Shown: positions 33,303 through 44,894 of the stretch, piece after piece
Layout of the letters: each line of letters starts with the position of its first letter
Numbering within the stretch: position 1 is the stretch's first letter
Assembly (NCBI GenBank): GCA_024803745.1
Contig: JANJXV010000024.1
Span: 15,075,927-15,139,926, forward strand
Length of the DNA stretch: 64,000 nt
Source of the DNA: Megascapheus bottae
Lineage: Eukaryota; Chordata; Mammalia; Rodentia; Geomyidae
Direction: 5' to 3'
Position numbers and translations under genes: made by a program
Notes under the pieces: model-generated
What the model saw: only the letters and a program-made list of their open reading frames with translations
Told to the model about the DNA's origin: nothing
Database searches by the model: none

Positions 33303-33339
33303 CACCCTCTAAAACTTCTGTTTCCTTCTCAGTCCATTA

Positions 33340-34560
33340 AGAATCTGAAGATGAGGCTCCTTCAGATTCTTTCCACTTCTGGACATTTACCCAAAAGATT
33401 ACAGACCAAGATACAGTTAAACTACCAGTGCAATCATGTTTATTGCAGCACTATTTACCAAAACCAAGAAAAAGAATCAGCCCAAATGCCCCTCAATAGA
33501 TGAATGGATTAAGAACACATGGCATTTACACATCATTGAATTTTACACATACATTAGAAAAATGATATTACACCATTTGTAAAGAAATGGAAAGATATGC
33601 AAAAAATTATGCTATGGAAAGTAAGTCAAGCCCACAGAAACAAAGGATGCGTATTTTCCCTATGTGTGGAATCTAGATTATAAGTAATATATAAGTAAAT
33701 ATATTGAGTGGTATGCAAAGATATATACTGCAAAGAAATATACTGTAAAGAAATATACTAACTGAAATATGGTAGTTTCAAGGGAGACCTCAAATAGGGT
33801 ATTTACTTAGAAGGGCAAAGTCAAAGTTAAGCAAAATAAAATACCAGGAAGTGTGCATTCAAAAGTGGTATCAAGTGGAAAGAGGAAGACTGATGAAAAG
33901 GAGAAAGGGGGTGGGGATATAGTTAGGAACTCAATGTAGGACTGGGAGTTTGGCCTAGTGGTAGAAGGCCTGCCTAGCATGCATGAAGACCTGGGTTTGA
34001 TTCTTTGGTACCACATTCATAGAAAAGCTGGAAGTGGTGCTGTGGCTCAAGTTATAGAGCACTAGCCTTGAGAAAGCCCAAGGACCAAGGACAATGCTCA
34101 GGCCCTGAGTTCAGTCCCTAGGACTGGCCAAAAAAAAAAAAAAAGAACTCAATGTATATCCTACAAAATTAAAATGAGTAGAGTGGGTAGGGGAGGGATG
34201 GGTGAGACTGTTGATCAAGACACTTTGGTACCTGGTGTATTGAAATATATTTATCTGTTTACTTAAATCACGGAAGGGAAAGGGTAAAACAAGATGGTGA
34301 GACAAAGGACAGAGGATGAATCAGTCTAACAGTGACATTCACAGGACAATATATTAGAAATGTGCTCTACAACTGGGAGGGAGAGAAAGTGGGAGACAAA
34401 CATGAGAAGGGGTAACAATGTTCAAGAAGTAATGTACTTACTACCTTAAGAATGTAAGTGAACCTCTCTATCTATCACTCTTACAATAAATAATAATAAA
34501 AAAGTACATTGTACAGCTTTGTTAAATGGGAATTCCTTTGTACAAATAATGATACTTTTT
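33340..34560 (+). mobile_element. Older LINE-1 ORF2 end and 3' UTR, interrupted by IDL-Geo
   Basis: 'cacttctggacatttacccaaaagattacagaccaagatac', 'tttattgcagcactatttacca', 'cccctcaatagatgaatggatt' and 'agtaagtcaagcccacagaaacaaagg' are ORF2 C-terminal. The 3' UTR runs to about 34500 ('cactcttacaataaa'). 34504-34560 repeats the 'gctttgttaaatgggaattcctttgtac' block of the 31395 copy, so two L1 3' ends may be joined here. The frame is broken. Confidence 0.8.
33939..34144 (+). mobile_element. IDL-Geo SINE, complete, with TSD
   Basis: Left monomer: 'ggactgggagtttggcctagtggtagaaggcctgcctagcatgcatg...gggtttgattctttggtaccac' (tRNA-derived, with A/B-box-like parts). Right Geo monomer: 'gctggaagtggtgctgtggctcaagttatagagcactagccttgag...ccctgagttcagtccctaggactggcc', then poly(A). 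Flanked by a perfect 12-bp GAACTCAATGTA (33927-33938 and 34145-34156). Best taxonomic marker in the window. Confidence 0.96.
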
Positions 34561-35590
34561 TTCCAAAAATAATTTTTGAAGATTATTTCTAGAGCTTATT
34601 TTCTGTTTTGAACCTGGCTTTCATTACTTGTGCCTATGTAGTGATCTCCAGCAACAAAAGACCATTTCCATTCCAGTGTTACAAACTGATATATAGGGAA
34701 GCCAAGCCAGGAAGGAACTTAGAGTCCAAGGCACTCAGGCACTGGCTGCTTCCCACGTCCCCTTCCTCATATCACTTCTACACAACCTGAGCAGACGCTT
34801 GCATATGCAGTTCCTTTCATCTTTCCCTCATCACCTAAGTTACTTGTCTTTAGATTGCCTGCAATTTGTCTTCATCTTCCCAGAACTGAAAAGATGAGAC
34901 AATGTACCTTCCAGGTGCAGTATCCTGGAGGACCCTCCAAAAGAAGAAAGTCTCTATCCTAGAGGTTCCTGTGAAGTCCTCTATAGAGGACTGTCTGAAT
35001 GGTGCTGTCCTAAATGAAGGAAAGCAAAATGAGAGCACAAATGGAGATAACTGGCTGTCAAATAGAGCAAGATGGGAAACAACTCAGGGGAAAAGGTTAA
35101 AGGAATCAATTTGCCCACCTAAACATAATAAAACAGAGGTATTTCTCCATGGGAATTTCAGGCTTTTACCTGTCTTGCAATCAAGACACTGACTGACTTG
35201 GCTCCAGATTAATGGTATAAGAACATTTGTAGAGCAAGCAGCTCTCTCTGGAAGATAGAGAAACTGGGTCCCACTCTAGGTTTCCTAAGCTCAGAGTTGC
35301 TTTCCTATATGGAACTCACTGTGCACAAAGGCCATTTTCATTTCCATTTATTGGTTATTTGGGTCCAGGAAAAAAATACAAGGAGACTGAGAATCTGGCT
35401 TCTGAATCTGCAATGAACAATAAAGTCTTTCAGATCTGAGAATTTCATGACTTGCTCCAGCTTGAATAATAACAAACTATTAATTTGTAAGTCAAGAAAA
35501 TTTTCAGGCACTTTAAAACTCTTGGCATTATTAGACTTGAAAACAAGGTCAAATGAAAAAAGGAAGTTCATGGTCTTCAAAGACACCTTG
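34561..35590. other. Non-coding, no recognised element
   Basis: Unique-looking sequence. Frames of 60-96 codons on both strands (34608-35192, 35338-35586) show no domain. Confidence 0.5.
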
Positions 35591-35592
35591 TG

Positions 35593-35803
35593 AGCCAGGC
35601 GTGGTGGCTCAGGCCTGTAATCCTAGATACTCAGGAGGCTGAGATCTGAGGATTCGGGCACAAAAGGACCTGAGACTCTCATCTCCAATTAACCTGTAGA
35701 AAATGCGGAAATGGGGCTTGGCTCAAGGGCAGGGTGGTAGCCTTAAGCTGAAGAGCTCAGGGAGAGCGCTCAGGTGAGTTCCAGCCCCATGACCCACCAA
35801 ACA

Positions 35804-35856
<53 letters not shown>
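35593..35856 (+). mobile_element. B1-like/Geo SINE with CA-repeat tail and TSD
   Basis: 'gagccaggcgtggtggctcaggcctgtaatcctagatactcaggaggctgagatctgagg' then 'ggaaatggggcttggctcaagggcagggtggtagccttaagc...tgagttccagccccatgaccc'. The (CA)n tail covers 35800-35856. A 10-bp ACACCTTGTG occurs just before the element and again at the end of the CA tract. Confidence 0.92.
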
Positions 35857-35858
<2 letters not shown>

Positions 35859-37738
35859 TGTGGCTTTTTTTTTTGAGAATTGAAGTCCTGTAAAACTATA
35901 GAAAGTGATATCAGTGTAGACTTTTGGCAGGTTGAATTTGCTAATATTTGTATGTTTGTTCTAGGAAAAGTTTGGGATCTACTTTCCCAGAAGATTTTAA
36001 AGAATAACATAAATACCTACTCATCTTGGATACAGGTCAGGCCTAGACATACCAGAACACAGAGTCAAAAAGCAAGTAGAGGCATGGCTTTCATAACTCT
36101 ATAGTGTCTAAAAAGTAGCTCTTTCTGTATATTCAGAAGCCCTGAGCTGGCTTCCCTTTGCATGGAAAATATCCACCACGTAGGAGACTTTCTCCAATAG
36201 GTTAGCTTGAAGTTGGTCAATCCTAGAACAAAGTCACCACGAATTTCAAGATTCCCTGTGAGCACCTGAAAACAGGCTTTTAAGGAACTTTCTCCCCTTG
36301 CTGAAGCTTTAAGCTTTCCTGGCTAAGCTTCTGTTGAATTCAGAATCTTACCAAAACAAGGAGTAGATGGTGACAATTCCTGGGACCCAGACAGTTGGAT
36401 AGCCAATTACTATACAATCCCTCTATTCTCCTTTCTTCTTTCCTCTCCAAAATGTCCTCACAGGAACGGATTGAGGAATGACTACACAACGATTAGGAAG
36501 TCCCCCTAAGTCATCAAGTCCTAGATGCCTGCAGATGATGAATGGAGCCATAACAATAAATAGGACTCTGAATACCACAGGAAGAGGTTTACAATGCTTA
36601 CTTCCTCCACAAATATGGCACTTCCAATGATCACTTTGCATATATGCTTTCTGATAAAGAATTCAGATCATTCCACATGACATCTCCTACACATACCTAC
36701 TTCATGGGCACTATTTTACTTTTATATAGAACCTTTTCCTCTCCCAAAATGCTATTTCATTTGATTCTAATGTAACTCCATCGCCAGTGAAAATGTTATT
36801 AAATTCATCTAAACAATGAAAAGTTTGGAGTTTAATAGAGATTTAAAGGGTTGCTAAAGCATTAAGATATCCAACCATGTCAAGGAAGCCTAGGAGAAAA
36901 TGTTCACAGACATAGAAAACAAAGTCTTGGTCTTTCTTCATGTTGCTCCAACTCTTGCATCTAATGCACTTTTTTCTTAGCCTTAGTAGAGAAAAGGCAA
37001 GGGAAATGTTGAATGCTAGATCCTTTAGTTAGTAAAGCAGACTTGATGCTGACAGGGACTTATTTTCTAGCTACAAGATGAACCCAGTCTTGAGACAGAT
37101 TTATCTGCCTGCTGACTGACCAGATGGAAAGCAACTCTGCAAAACACAGCAGTCTCCAGATGATCTGCAAGATCTGGAGCAGCCTATTTCCAACAGGAGC
37201 TATGGTCCAGGAGAAAGACACCAGTTATACGTCAATACCATGAGCAGTGCTGTGGAAGTGGGCCAGACCAGCTAGAAGAACAAAAATGTGACTTAGGCTA
37301 TTTGAACACACTCGGGCTTGGGTGGATTTCCTCCCTTTCCTTATGCACATGTCATATATCAGCTCCTCTAACTGACCCCTTTCTCAGTTTCTCTGCCATT
37401 GTTTTACCTTGGTTGTTTCGTTTAAACCTCATTGTGGCCCCATTGCGTGTTCTTTCTGTAACACACTCCCTAGTTGCCAATATCCCTCACCCCAGTCATT
37501 CCTTACCCATCCATGCCCTACTCACCAACCAATCCTCTCATTACTAAAGGTCTGAGCTATAGAGGACCCTAGAATTTATTTGTCCCGATTTCCTCTAGAA
37601 AGACCAAGATTTCTCGCTTGTTATGAGCTGGATTTAGAACCCAAGTACCTTAGATTAAAAACTTACTATCCTTTCATATCCCTCCTTTCTCTGGAATGAT
37701 GTATTTCACAGAACTGAAATGAGGGTAAGGGAATGTTT
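35857..37738. other. Non-coding, no recognised element
   Basis: Long unique-looking stretch. Short frames on both strands (95 codons or fewer) without domains. Confidence 0.5.
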
Positions 37739-37742
37739 CTAA

Positions 37743-38107
37743 TGTTGTGCCAAGATTGTCCCATATGCTGGGAATGACCCCCCCCCCCGCTTTGCTTAGG
37801 GTCCATGTACTAGGAATCAAAAACACACACTAGCCCGGATTTGATGCTCAGTGGTTAGACACCTGAGCTCTGACTAATCTTAAAGCAACCAGTGGTTTGA
37901 AGTTACCAAACAGGCAATCAGGTGATTTTAACTATGGAATTCCCCTAAAACTTGTTTGAATAAAAGATGTGTAAAACCCTTGTTCGGGACCTCTTAGGGT
38001 TGCCGGCTACGGGTATGTGGAGGTCCGAGTTTAAACGACCCTTGCTTTTTAGCTTTGATTGTGGCCTCTGGTAGTCTTTTTGGGGTTCTAGGAATTCGGG
38101 TACAACA
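37743..38107 (+). mobile_element. Solo LTR of a class I endogenous retrovirus
   Basis: 365-bp LTR starting TGTTGTGCC and ending GGTACAACA. The ends form an imperfect inverted repeat (8 of 9 match). It is flanked by the 4-bp direct repeat CTAA (37739-37742 and 38108-38111), a duplication length usual for gammaretrovirus-like elements. U3 occupies the first ~210 bp. AATAAA lies at about 37961-37966, and the U5-like end ('cttgctttttagctttgattgtggcctctgg') follows. No internal viral sequence adjoins it, so this is the product of LTR-LTR recombination. It encodes nothing. Confidence 0.85.
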
Positions 38108-38451
38108 CTAAAATCCCACAATACTGCCAAACCTAGCCCCCTGTGCCCTGATCTCTAAGGAAAGAGAAAATTGAAGTATGATTAAACTTAGTCTATGCTA
38201 CATCTCAGAAGTCTTAAAAGAACAAGAGCTCTCTTTCAGATATTCAGGCCATTAGAAGTGGAAGTAATATGTGTGTAGAAATCCAAAGTAATAAAGTCAG
38301 ACTAAGGAAAGTTGGTTGACAGCAATTCTTCTAGTTCTTACATTACATAATTCTGGGAATCTGGGAATGAGCATATTTTGGCCTGGAGAATATAAGGCTG
38401 AGGACAGTGTAGAACGACTTTCATATTGACTCCCAATTTAAAAAGAGTTTT

Positions 38452-38491
38452 AGATATAGATATAGATATATAGTTTTATATATATATATAC

Positions 38492-38541
<50 letters not shown>
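38452..38541. repeat. Compound (GATATA)n(TA)n(GA)n microsatellite
   Basis: 'agatatagatatagatata', then TA repeats, then about 24 uninterrupted GA units. Confidence 0.96.
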
Positions 38542-38544
<3 letters not shown>

Positions 38545-39099
38545 CAAAAGAAAAAGAAAAGAAACAAACTTCTTTATAGCAAGAAGATTAGATCGATCAG
38601 GTGTTCCCAAGAACTCCTAAACACTAATATCCAGAAAACAGGAAATCAAGAAAGAGCATAGAACGCAGGCCCTGACCTGCAGGAACACAGGGACGCCTGT
38701 ATGAAGTAGACCTATGAGAACAGCACTTACGTTAAGAGGGAAAATGGGTTATTGTAGAGTTGGCTCCATAGAGCATGATCAGGTAAACTGAACACAAAGG
38801 GGTCATATCTTGTCCTGGAGAAGATAACTATGTGGGCAGTTATTGAAGTTTCTTCCTGAGAGTACAGCTTTGTGCCGGACCTTCAGGCTTAGCTTTCCTT
38901 CACACCATGTAACTAGTTAGTCCTGAATTTATTGTGAACCATCCAATCAGATCCAGGTTCTCTTTAGAAGAGTCAGGACTCTTGGAGTGATCTCTTTCCT
39001 GACTAGAGAGGGTATGACATAAAGTTGGTATGGGGACCAGAGAACACTCCAGCAACTAAGTCATCTCCTTTTTCCTCTTTCTCTCCCATTCTTCCTGGT

Positions 39100-39260
39100 C
39101 AGTGTCCATGCTAATGAAAATCAGCCTGCACAGCTTCTTCTACAGCCCAAGAATTTGTTCAGAGCAATTTGAAGCCAATTGAATGAACGGGAATAAATGA
39201 GCAGATATTGCAGTTTATGGCTGGCTGCTCTAAGGCCCCAGGCAGTGATTAGAAGCCCTT
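39100..39260. other. Candidate conserved non-coding element
   Basis: 'ccatgctaatgaaaatcagcc', 'agagcaatttgaagccaattgaatgaacgggaataaatgagcag' and 'gcagtgattagaagccc' form a repeat-free block with octamer-like and homeodomain-like motifs. Proposed by inspection only. Confidence 0.3.
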
Positions 39261-40109
39261 GGTCCTTTTTATGCCCACAGCAAGAAGACGGATGAAATTT
39301 GGTTCAGCTAAGAACTCTAAATAGGAGGTTCAGTGGGAAGAAATAGGGTGGGTAATTACAGTCTCTGTTAATAGCAAGGCGGTGGCTTGCCACCCAGACT
39401 TAAGAAATCATTAAATGATTGAGGGAAAAGATTGAAACAGTGGGAGATAGTGATTGCTTTGTTAGATCCATGGATAGACAGGGATGATGTATCCTTGTGG
39501 GAGGGAAAGACAATTGCTACTTGTGGTTGACCTTGACTGTTACTCGAGGCTGTCCTAGCACCGATTCGGTTTCCTTAAACAGGAAAAACATGTGTGACCC
39601 ATGCATCTGCATATGCTTCCCTGGTGTAGCATTTTCTCTCTGTCCTCTTCCTTCATTCACCACTACTGCTGAGAAGACAGTGACCACGAGGGCCTCTCTG
39701 GGATTTTATGTCCAAGATTGGCTGTGCACTGGCTTTACAATGATCTGTTACCAGCTCTTTCTTTGAGCCACTACAAGATGGCCATCTAGGGCCATGGATA
39801 CATCTGGAGCTTTGGAATAGAGATTTTTTTTGTAAGTAAACAACTGCCTTGGAAAGGTGGAGTCCACTGTCTTGAAGGCAAGACTAGAGAAAGTGTGGAG
39901 CAGATATGGATGACCTTGGGTGAACATTTAAACTTCAGTGAAACATTTTGGAAAGAGGCTCCTGGGATGAGTACAAAAGGAAGAAACACTGTCTTTATTA
40001 GGACACCCTCTATCCTTAGGCATTTTGCCCCCCTCCAGTATTGTGAGAATAAAATCAAAGACTGTTTTCTCTAAAGTTCCCACCACACACATTCTTTGTT
40101 CTGCTTTGC

Positions 40110-40830
40110 AATAGCAGCACTGAAGCTATAAAAATGAATAAGGTTTTGGTTTCCTGCTCTCAAGAAACTGAAGTCTTATAATGGAGACAGATAAGTAAAC
40201 ATAACCATGTCTACCTATAATACAGAAAATCCCATGTTGGAAATGGGTAAAGGGTATTACTCAAACAAAGAAAAATAGTACCTAATCCAGCCACAGGGCA
40301 TGAAATAAGCTGTGTTTTGAAAGACAAGGAACAAGAATGAGCCAAAAAGAGGAGAATGCACAGGAAAAACTAGTACTAGCAAAAGCATGATGGTGGAAAA
40401 TTGTATGGCTCATTTGAAGAATGACTGGCCCAGTATTTTGAAAATATAAGGCATAATACAGATAGGTGGACAAGATGAGATCAGCAGTTCCCAGACATCA
40501 TGCTCAAAATGCAGACCTTACTAAATAATGAGAGCCTCTGAAAGGTTTCAGATTAGTGGGAAAAGGGTGGGGGAAAATGGTAAAGGATAATTAAATATCA
40601 AATTTTGGAGAATGAATTTTAAAAAACCAAATCCAGGGTGGAGAAAAACAGTTAGGAAACTAATAGCAAAAGCCACAATGAAGTCTGACTTTGCTCAGGT
40701 GATTTTAAATGGGGGAAAGGGTAAAGATTTGAGAAGTCTCTCAGGACAGTGGGTCAGCACTTGATTGGATATAAAATCATGATGAAATTACAAAAGCAAG
40801 AGATTGGATGACACTGACTAAATCTGACCA
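40110..40830 (-). mobile_element. LINE-2, reverse, possibly with a nested MER5 scrap
   Basis: 'tctcaagaaactgaagtcttataatggagacagataagtaaacataa', 'cctaatccagccacagggcatgaaataagctgtgttttgaaagac', 'gaatgcacaggaaaaactag...aaaagcatgatgg' and, after about 40570, 'gtggagaaaaacagttaggaaactaatagcaaaagcc' match successive parts of a reverse L2. 40480-40565 between them resembles a MER5-type fragment. Confidence 0.65.
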
Positions 40831-42214
40831 GGAGAAGGACAAAGCCTGGGAAAGAGGGAACTGATTCTTTATGACAAGTGAGTCCCAAGGACTTGATGGT
40901 ATCCTGTTGGAGAAATTTCCAGGAAATGATAGGTCCTTGTCACTTATAGCTCTGTGGCTTAAGGAATGCAATTGGCCTGTCTGTGCTTCTATGTGAACTA
41001 TAGTATTTTGCTCTCCTCAATCCACCTTCTGCAAGTACATGGTAGAGGCCAAACATGAAAATACATTTCAAGCACTTTGGAAATAAAGCTTCTATATAAA
41101 TACAATGGATTTTAAAGTCTCTACACTGAAATTTCTCAGGTTCTCTATTGTTACAAAGTGATTTAAAATAATGAACTACTCTTGTAATAGGTCTGCTCTT
41201 CTTGAATCTTAAGATGTGTTTAAAAGATATGTAAGCTGAAAAGTTCAGTGTGCTTGGCTTTTACTTATTCTTTTTTGGTGCTGTAGAGGTTTAGGAATGC
41301 ATATTGCAGAGCATGCATGCATCCTGGAGAAACCTGGGAGGTTATTTACTTCAGTGACCTCACTTTACAGTTGAGAGGGGGAAAAAGTTTCACTGAAAGG
41401 ACATGAGAAGTGGAACATAAAGCAGCATGCAGAATCTCTGACTTTCCCCACAGCTCTTCATTCTTGGAAGGGTCTTTATTGATGATAGCTCCTGAACTAA
41501 TGCCCCACCTGAGCCTACTGAGCCTTCTATGAACCTCTGTTCTGATCGAAGACAGAGCTTCTGTAATAATGGTCAAAAAGCCCTCTGAAGTCTCAACGAA
41601 GTTAGAAATATGTACCTAAGGCCCACACTAATGAGTCTCTCCCTCTTCATTTCGGGGCCAGAACATTTTCTAGATTTAAATAATGCAAGACTGAATATGG
41701 ATGGGATCGGTGACTGAGAGCAGCAGGATAGAGATGTAGAACTGTGAATAAATTATAGCACTTGGGCCAGAGTGGGGTGCAAAAATGAATAGAAGTCAGA
41801 AGACAAATGAGCTTTCAAATGGGAAGAAGTATAGGATAAGGATCTGGAAGATGAGGATGACTTCATCGGCCACACAGAGCTCACTGCCCAGAGCCCAAAG
41901 GTGGGATAGGGTGGCTGCAGTGAATCTAGGAAGGCAGGTGGCGGGACCAGGGCCCCTGAGGCCATCAGATCTCCAGAACCTTGACACCATGTGAAGGTGA
42001 GTGTTATAAGAGGGTTTGCACACATCATACAATCTTCAGTGAGGAGTCCGTCATATTGAATGTTCCCCAAGATCAAGCCAGGAGACCTGGGAGATGACTC
42101 TCACCAGGGTTATGGTGTAAGACATAGGTAGATGGAAGTAGCACACTGCAAGACTCACAAGTGTGCTTCTGCCTTAAGTGATTTGAGTTCTCCTATAGAT
42201 AAAGTTTTAAGTTG
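40831..42214. other. Non-coding, no recognised element
   Basis: A short reverse MIR-like piece may lie at 41330-41410. The 107-codon minus frame at 41753-42076 overlaps a plus-strand frame and a second minus frame, and is treated as chance. Confidence 0.5.
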
Positions 42215-42640
42215 GCTGTATCAGCCAACCTTCCATTGCTGTAGCAAAATGCCTAATATACATTAATTTAAAGGAATAAGGGTTACTTTGGCTCATGCTT
42301 TCAGATGTTTCTGTCCATAGTTAACTTGCTCCATCACTTGGGGCCTGAGATACAGCAGAAGATCCTGGCCACAGGAGGGTGTGGTTGAGGAGGCCACTCA
42401 CCTCATGACAGCCAGGAAGCAGAGAAAGAAAACGGGTTCTGAGAGCTCTCTCAAAGGCACACCCCTAACGACCTGTAGCTGGACTCTACCTCCTAATATC
42501 CCATTCAGTTACAAACTCATCAATGCATTAACCCATTGATGAGGTTAGCAACACCATGATCCAATCACCTCACAATTGCACCATCAACTGGACACCAAGC
42601 GCAGGAGTCTTTTGGGGACATTTATATCCAAACCATAATG
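42215..42640 (-). mobile_element. MaLR LTR (MST/MLT1-like), reverse
   Basis: 'ccttccattgctgtagcaaaatgcctaatatac', 'aaggaataagggttactttggctcatg', 'cattaacccattgatgaggttag...atgatccaatcacctcacaattgc' and 'tggggacatttatatccaaaccata' give a near-complete reverse LTR. Confidence 0.85.
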
Positions 42641-43144
42641 TTGGCTTGTATCATTTCCCAAAGGTACCTGATCACAGAAGCCCTTCCTCATGGCCTTACC
42701 TTGGAGATACAGCTGGAGGCCAGGCCCTGTCTGTCCTCTCTAGCACCAGGTGGCCTCTCTTACAGAATGGACACCATGTTTGCCTGCTCTATGCTAACTC
42801 TAAGGACTAGGATTCCAGTACATAGAAGTAACTACTCACACAGATCAATCCAAACTTCAGCCAAAGTGAAACTCTTAGTCTTCTGTAATGATTCAGACAA
42901 GAATTCAATTTCATCCAGTGTAGCAATTACAGCCTAATATCAAGTTCTTGGTACTAGAGTTAATAAAGGCAAAGGTAAAAGGATTCTGGTTGGACTACAA
43001 TCTAGGCAAACGGATAAGGCTCCAGCAACAAAATTTGTAGATTCAAACTTGAGGTGGTCTTGAAATCAATGCTAAAACTGGGATACCAGTCTATACATGC
43101 TTAGAGAAGGCAAGGAAAAAATTGAAAGACTTCTCTTCTTTATT
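42641..43144. other. Non-coding, no recognised element
   Basis: No supported gene or repeat. Overlapping plus frames of 84 and 99 codons have no domain. Confidence 0.5.
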
Positions 43145-43530
43145 TTAGTTCATATAGCTTGAACTCTTCCCTCTTACCCATTTTAAGTACATAGTCTATG
43201 GTATTAAATATATTCACGGTTCCAACCATTACTATCCCACATCTCTTCATAACTCCTTTTATTTTGCAAACCTAAAACTGTCCAGTAAGCAACTCCCCAT
43301 CCCCCTCCCCATCTCTCTGGTAACCACGAGTCTACTTTCTATCCTTGAGAATCTAACTCCTCCAGGTACCTCACAAATAAATTTTACACAATTTTACTTT
43401 TGTGTCTCCCTTCCTTTATTTAGCATAATCTCAGGTATGTCCTTGTTGAAACCTTACAAGAATGCTCTTCTTTTTTTAACTCACAATTCCATTCAATCAT
43501 ATGTATATGCTGTAATTTATCCAGGTAGCT
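43145..43530 (-). mobile_element. Old LINE-1 3' UTR, reverse
   Basis: 'acccattttaagtacatagtctatggtattaaatatattcac', 'taagcaactccccatccccctccccatctctctggtaaccacgagtctactttctat' and 'ctttatttagcataatctcaggtatgtcc' match a reverse old mammalian L1 3' UTR. Confidence 0.8.
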
Positions 43531-44890
43531 TTCTTGCAAAGGTAGAGATCTAGAATTTACAGAGAGAGGAAAGAGGGTGACAATCCAGGTCAAGCTGTGT
43601 GAAGGTGAGAAGTAGGGAAGCTCAATAATCCCGTGCAAATTCTATGCTGGGCATGTGGCCATGTGGTGGCCAAAAGTGCTGCTAATGTGCAGGTGTGTGA
43701 ATTGTTCATAGGACCCTGGAGCTGGTAGTTGGGAAGTGACAGATGTTCTTTGATAAGGGGATTATAGTCTAGGAAGGACATCTACTGATAGCAAGGGAAG
43801 GAAAAGGGAAGGGAAGGAAAAAGAAAGGGAGGGAAGAGGAATGGAAGAAAGGAGGATAAGGCATTTTCCTCTTGCTCTCGGAAGTCTCTGACTTTGAAAG
43901 TAGATTCTAGAAGGAGAATTGCTTAATTGAGAGTAATTATGAAACACATATGAGAGAAGACAGATGACCCCAGGTCCAGGGTAAATTCAAGGTGGATTAA
44001 ATGACTTCTCAAAATGCGAGGAAATCAGATTTCCCTGAAGGAAGTCATCTTTCTAGTTATCAAACTACCCCACCCATCTAGGGCCAGATAGTTGTCCCAG
44101 TGAGGCCCTGGAACTTTGTCATATCACAGAGGGGATTGGTCATTCCTACTTTGATGGCATTTAAAATACAACTCAACCACTACTCCTGCTAAGTCCTCCC
44201 CACCAATCCAGGCCAGGTGACCCAACACATGGTTCCCCATCCTCCTGGGAAGCTCAGCTTGGAGATCCCTGTCCCTGTCACTGAACAATGTCCCTCTTAT
44301 TAGTCTGCTTCCTTCCCTGTCCACAAACCTTTATTTCAGTAACTACGGAGTCAGCCACTGTGCTTTCTGACAAGACAGAAAAGAACAATTAAAGGCTTTG
44401 TCTCTGTCTTATGGCCTGGCTGACATCATTCTCCATTCCCTCAACTACAAGACTCATCATTAACCCCTCTTTCTCCTTGTACCTCCTGAGCAGGAAGTCA
44501 AGTCAGGGATACACAGAGAGGAATAGAGTAATGATTTGCAGCCCCCACGTCTAGACAGACCAGGACTCTGGGGATCTTGGGAGGAAATGTCCAGACAGCC
44601 CAGAATCTACAAAAAGGTCTAGGTAATCATTGACATCACTGGGGCAGCTCACTTGCTCACCTAAGCCAGTCCTGGACCCATGGCCATACTGTGCCTGACT
44701 TGTAGCAGAGTGGACACTAGTCCACGGCTGATTTCTGCAGCCCCTGCGAGTCTCTTCCCTACTCTGAACTGATCCTGCCCATGCCAGACATGGCGGAATG
44801 CTAAGACAATAGAATGCAAGGTACAAAACTCATTGGACATTGACTGTCTTCACAGCACTGAAACAATCCCTGGATCTTAGAAAAACCTTG
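43531..44890. other. Non-coding, no recognised element
   Basis: Contains a purine-rich patch (about 43790-43860, 'gggaagggaaggaaaaag'). No supported gene. Confidence 0.5.
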
Positions 44891-44894
44891 TCAA

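Larger units (their letters stand above)
38112..40105. other. Non-coding stretch with a GA microsatellite and a candidate conserved block
   Basis: Apart from the GA tract (38452-38541) and the block at 39100-39260, I recognise nothing. Frames of 89-90 codons at 39497-39766 (+) and 39786-40058 (-) have no domain. Confidence 0.5.

Noticed and set aside
37830..37900. tRNA-like sequence ('tgctcagtggttagacacctg' with 'ggtttgaagttacc')
   Set aside because: It lies inside the U3 region of the solo LTR and cannot form a complete cloverleaf by inspection.
41753..42076. 107-codon minus-strand open frame
   Set aside because: Overlaps two other frames on both strands and has no domain; consistent with chance.
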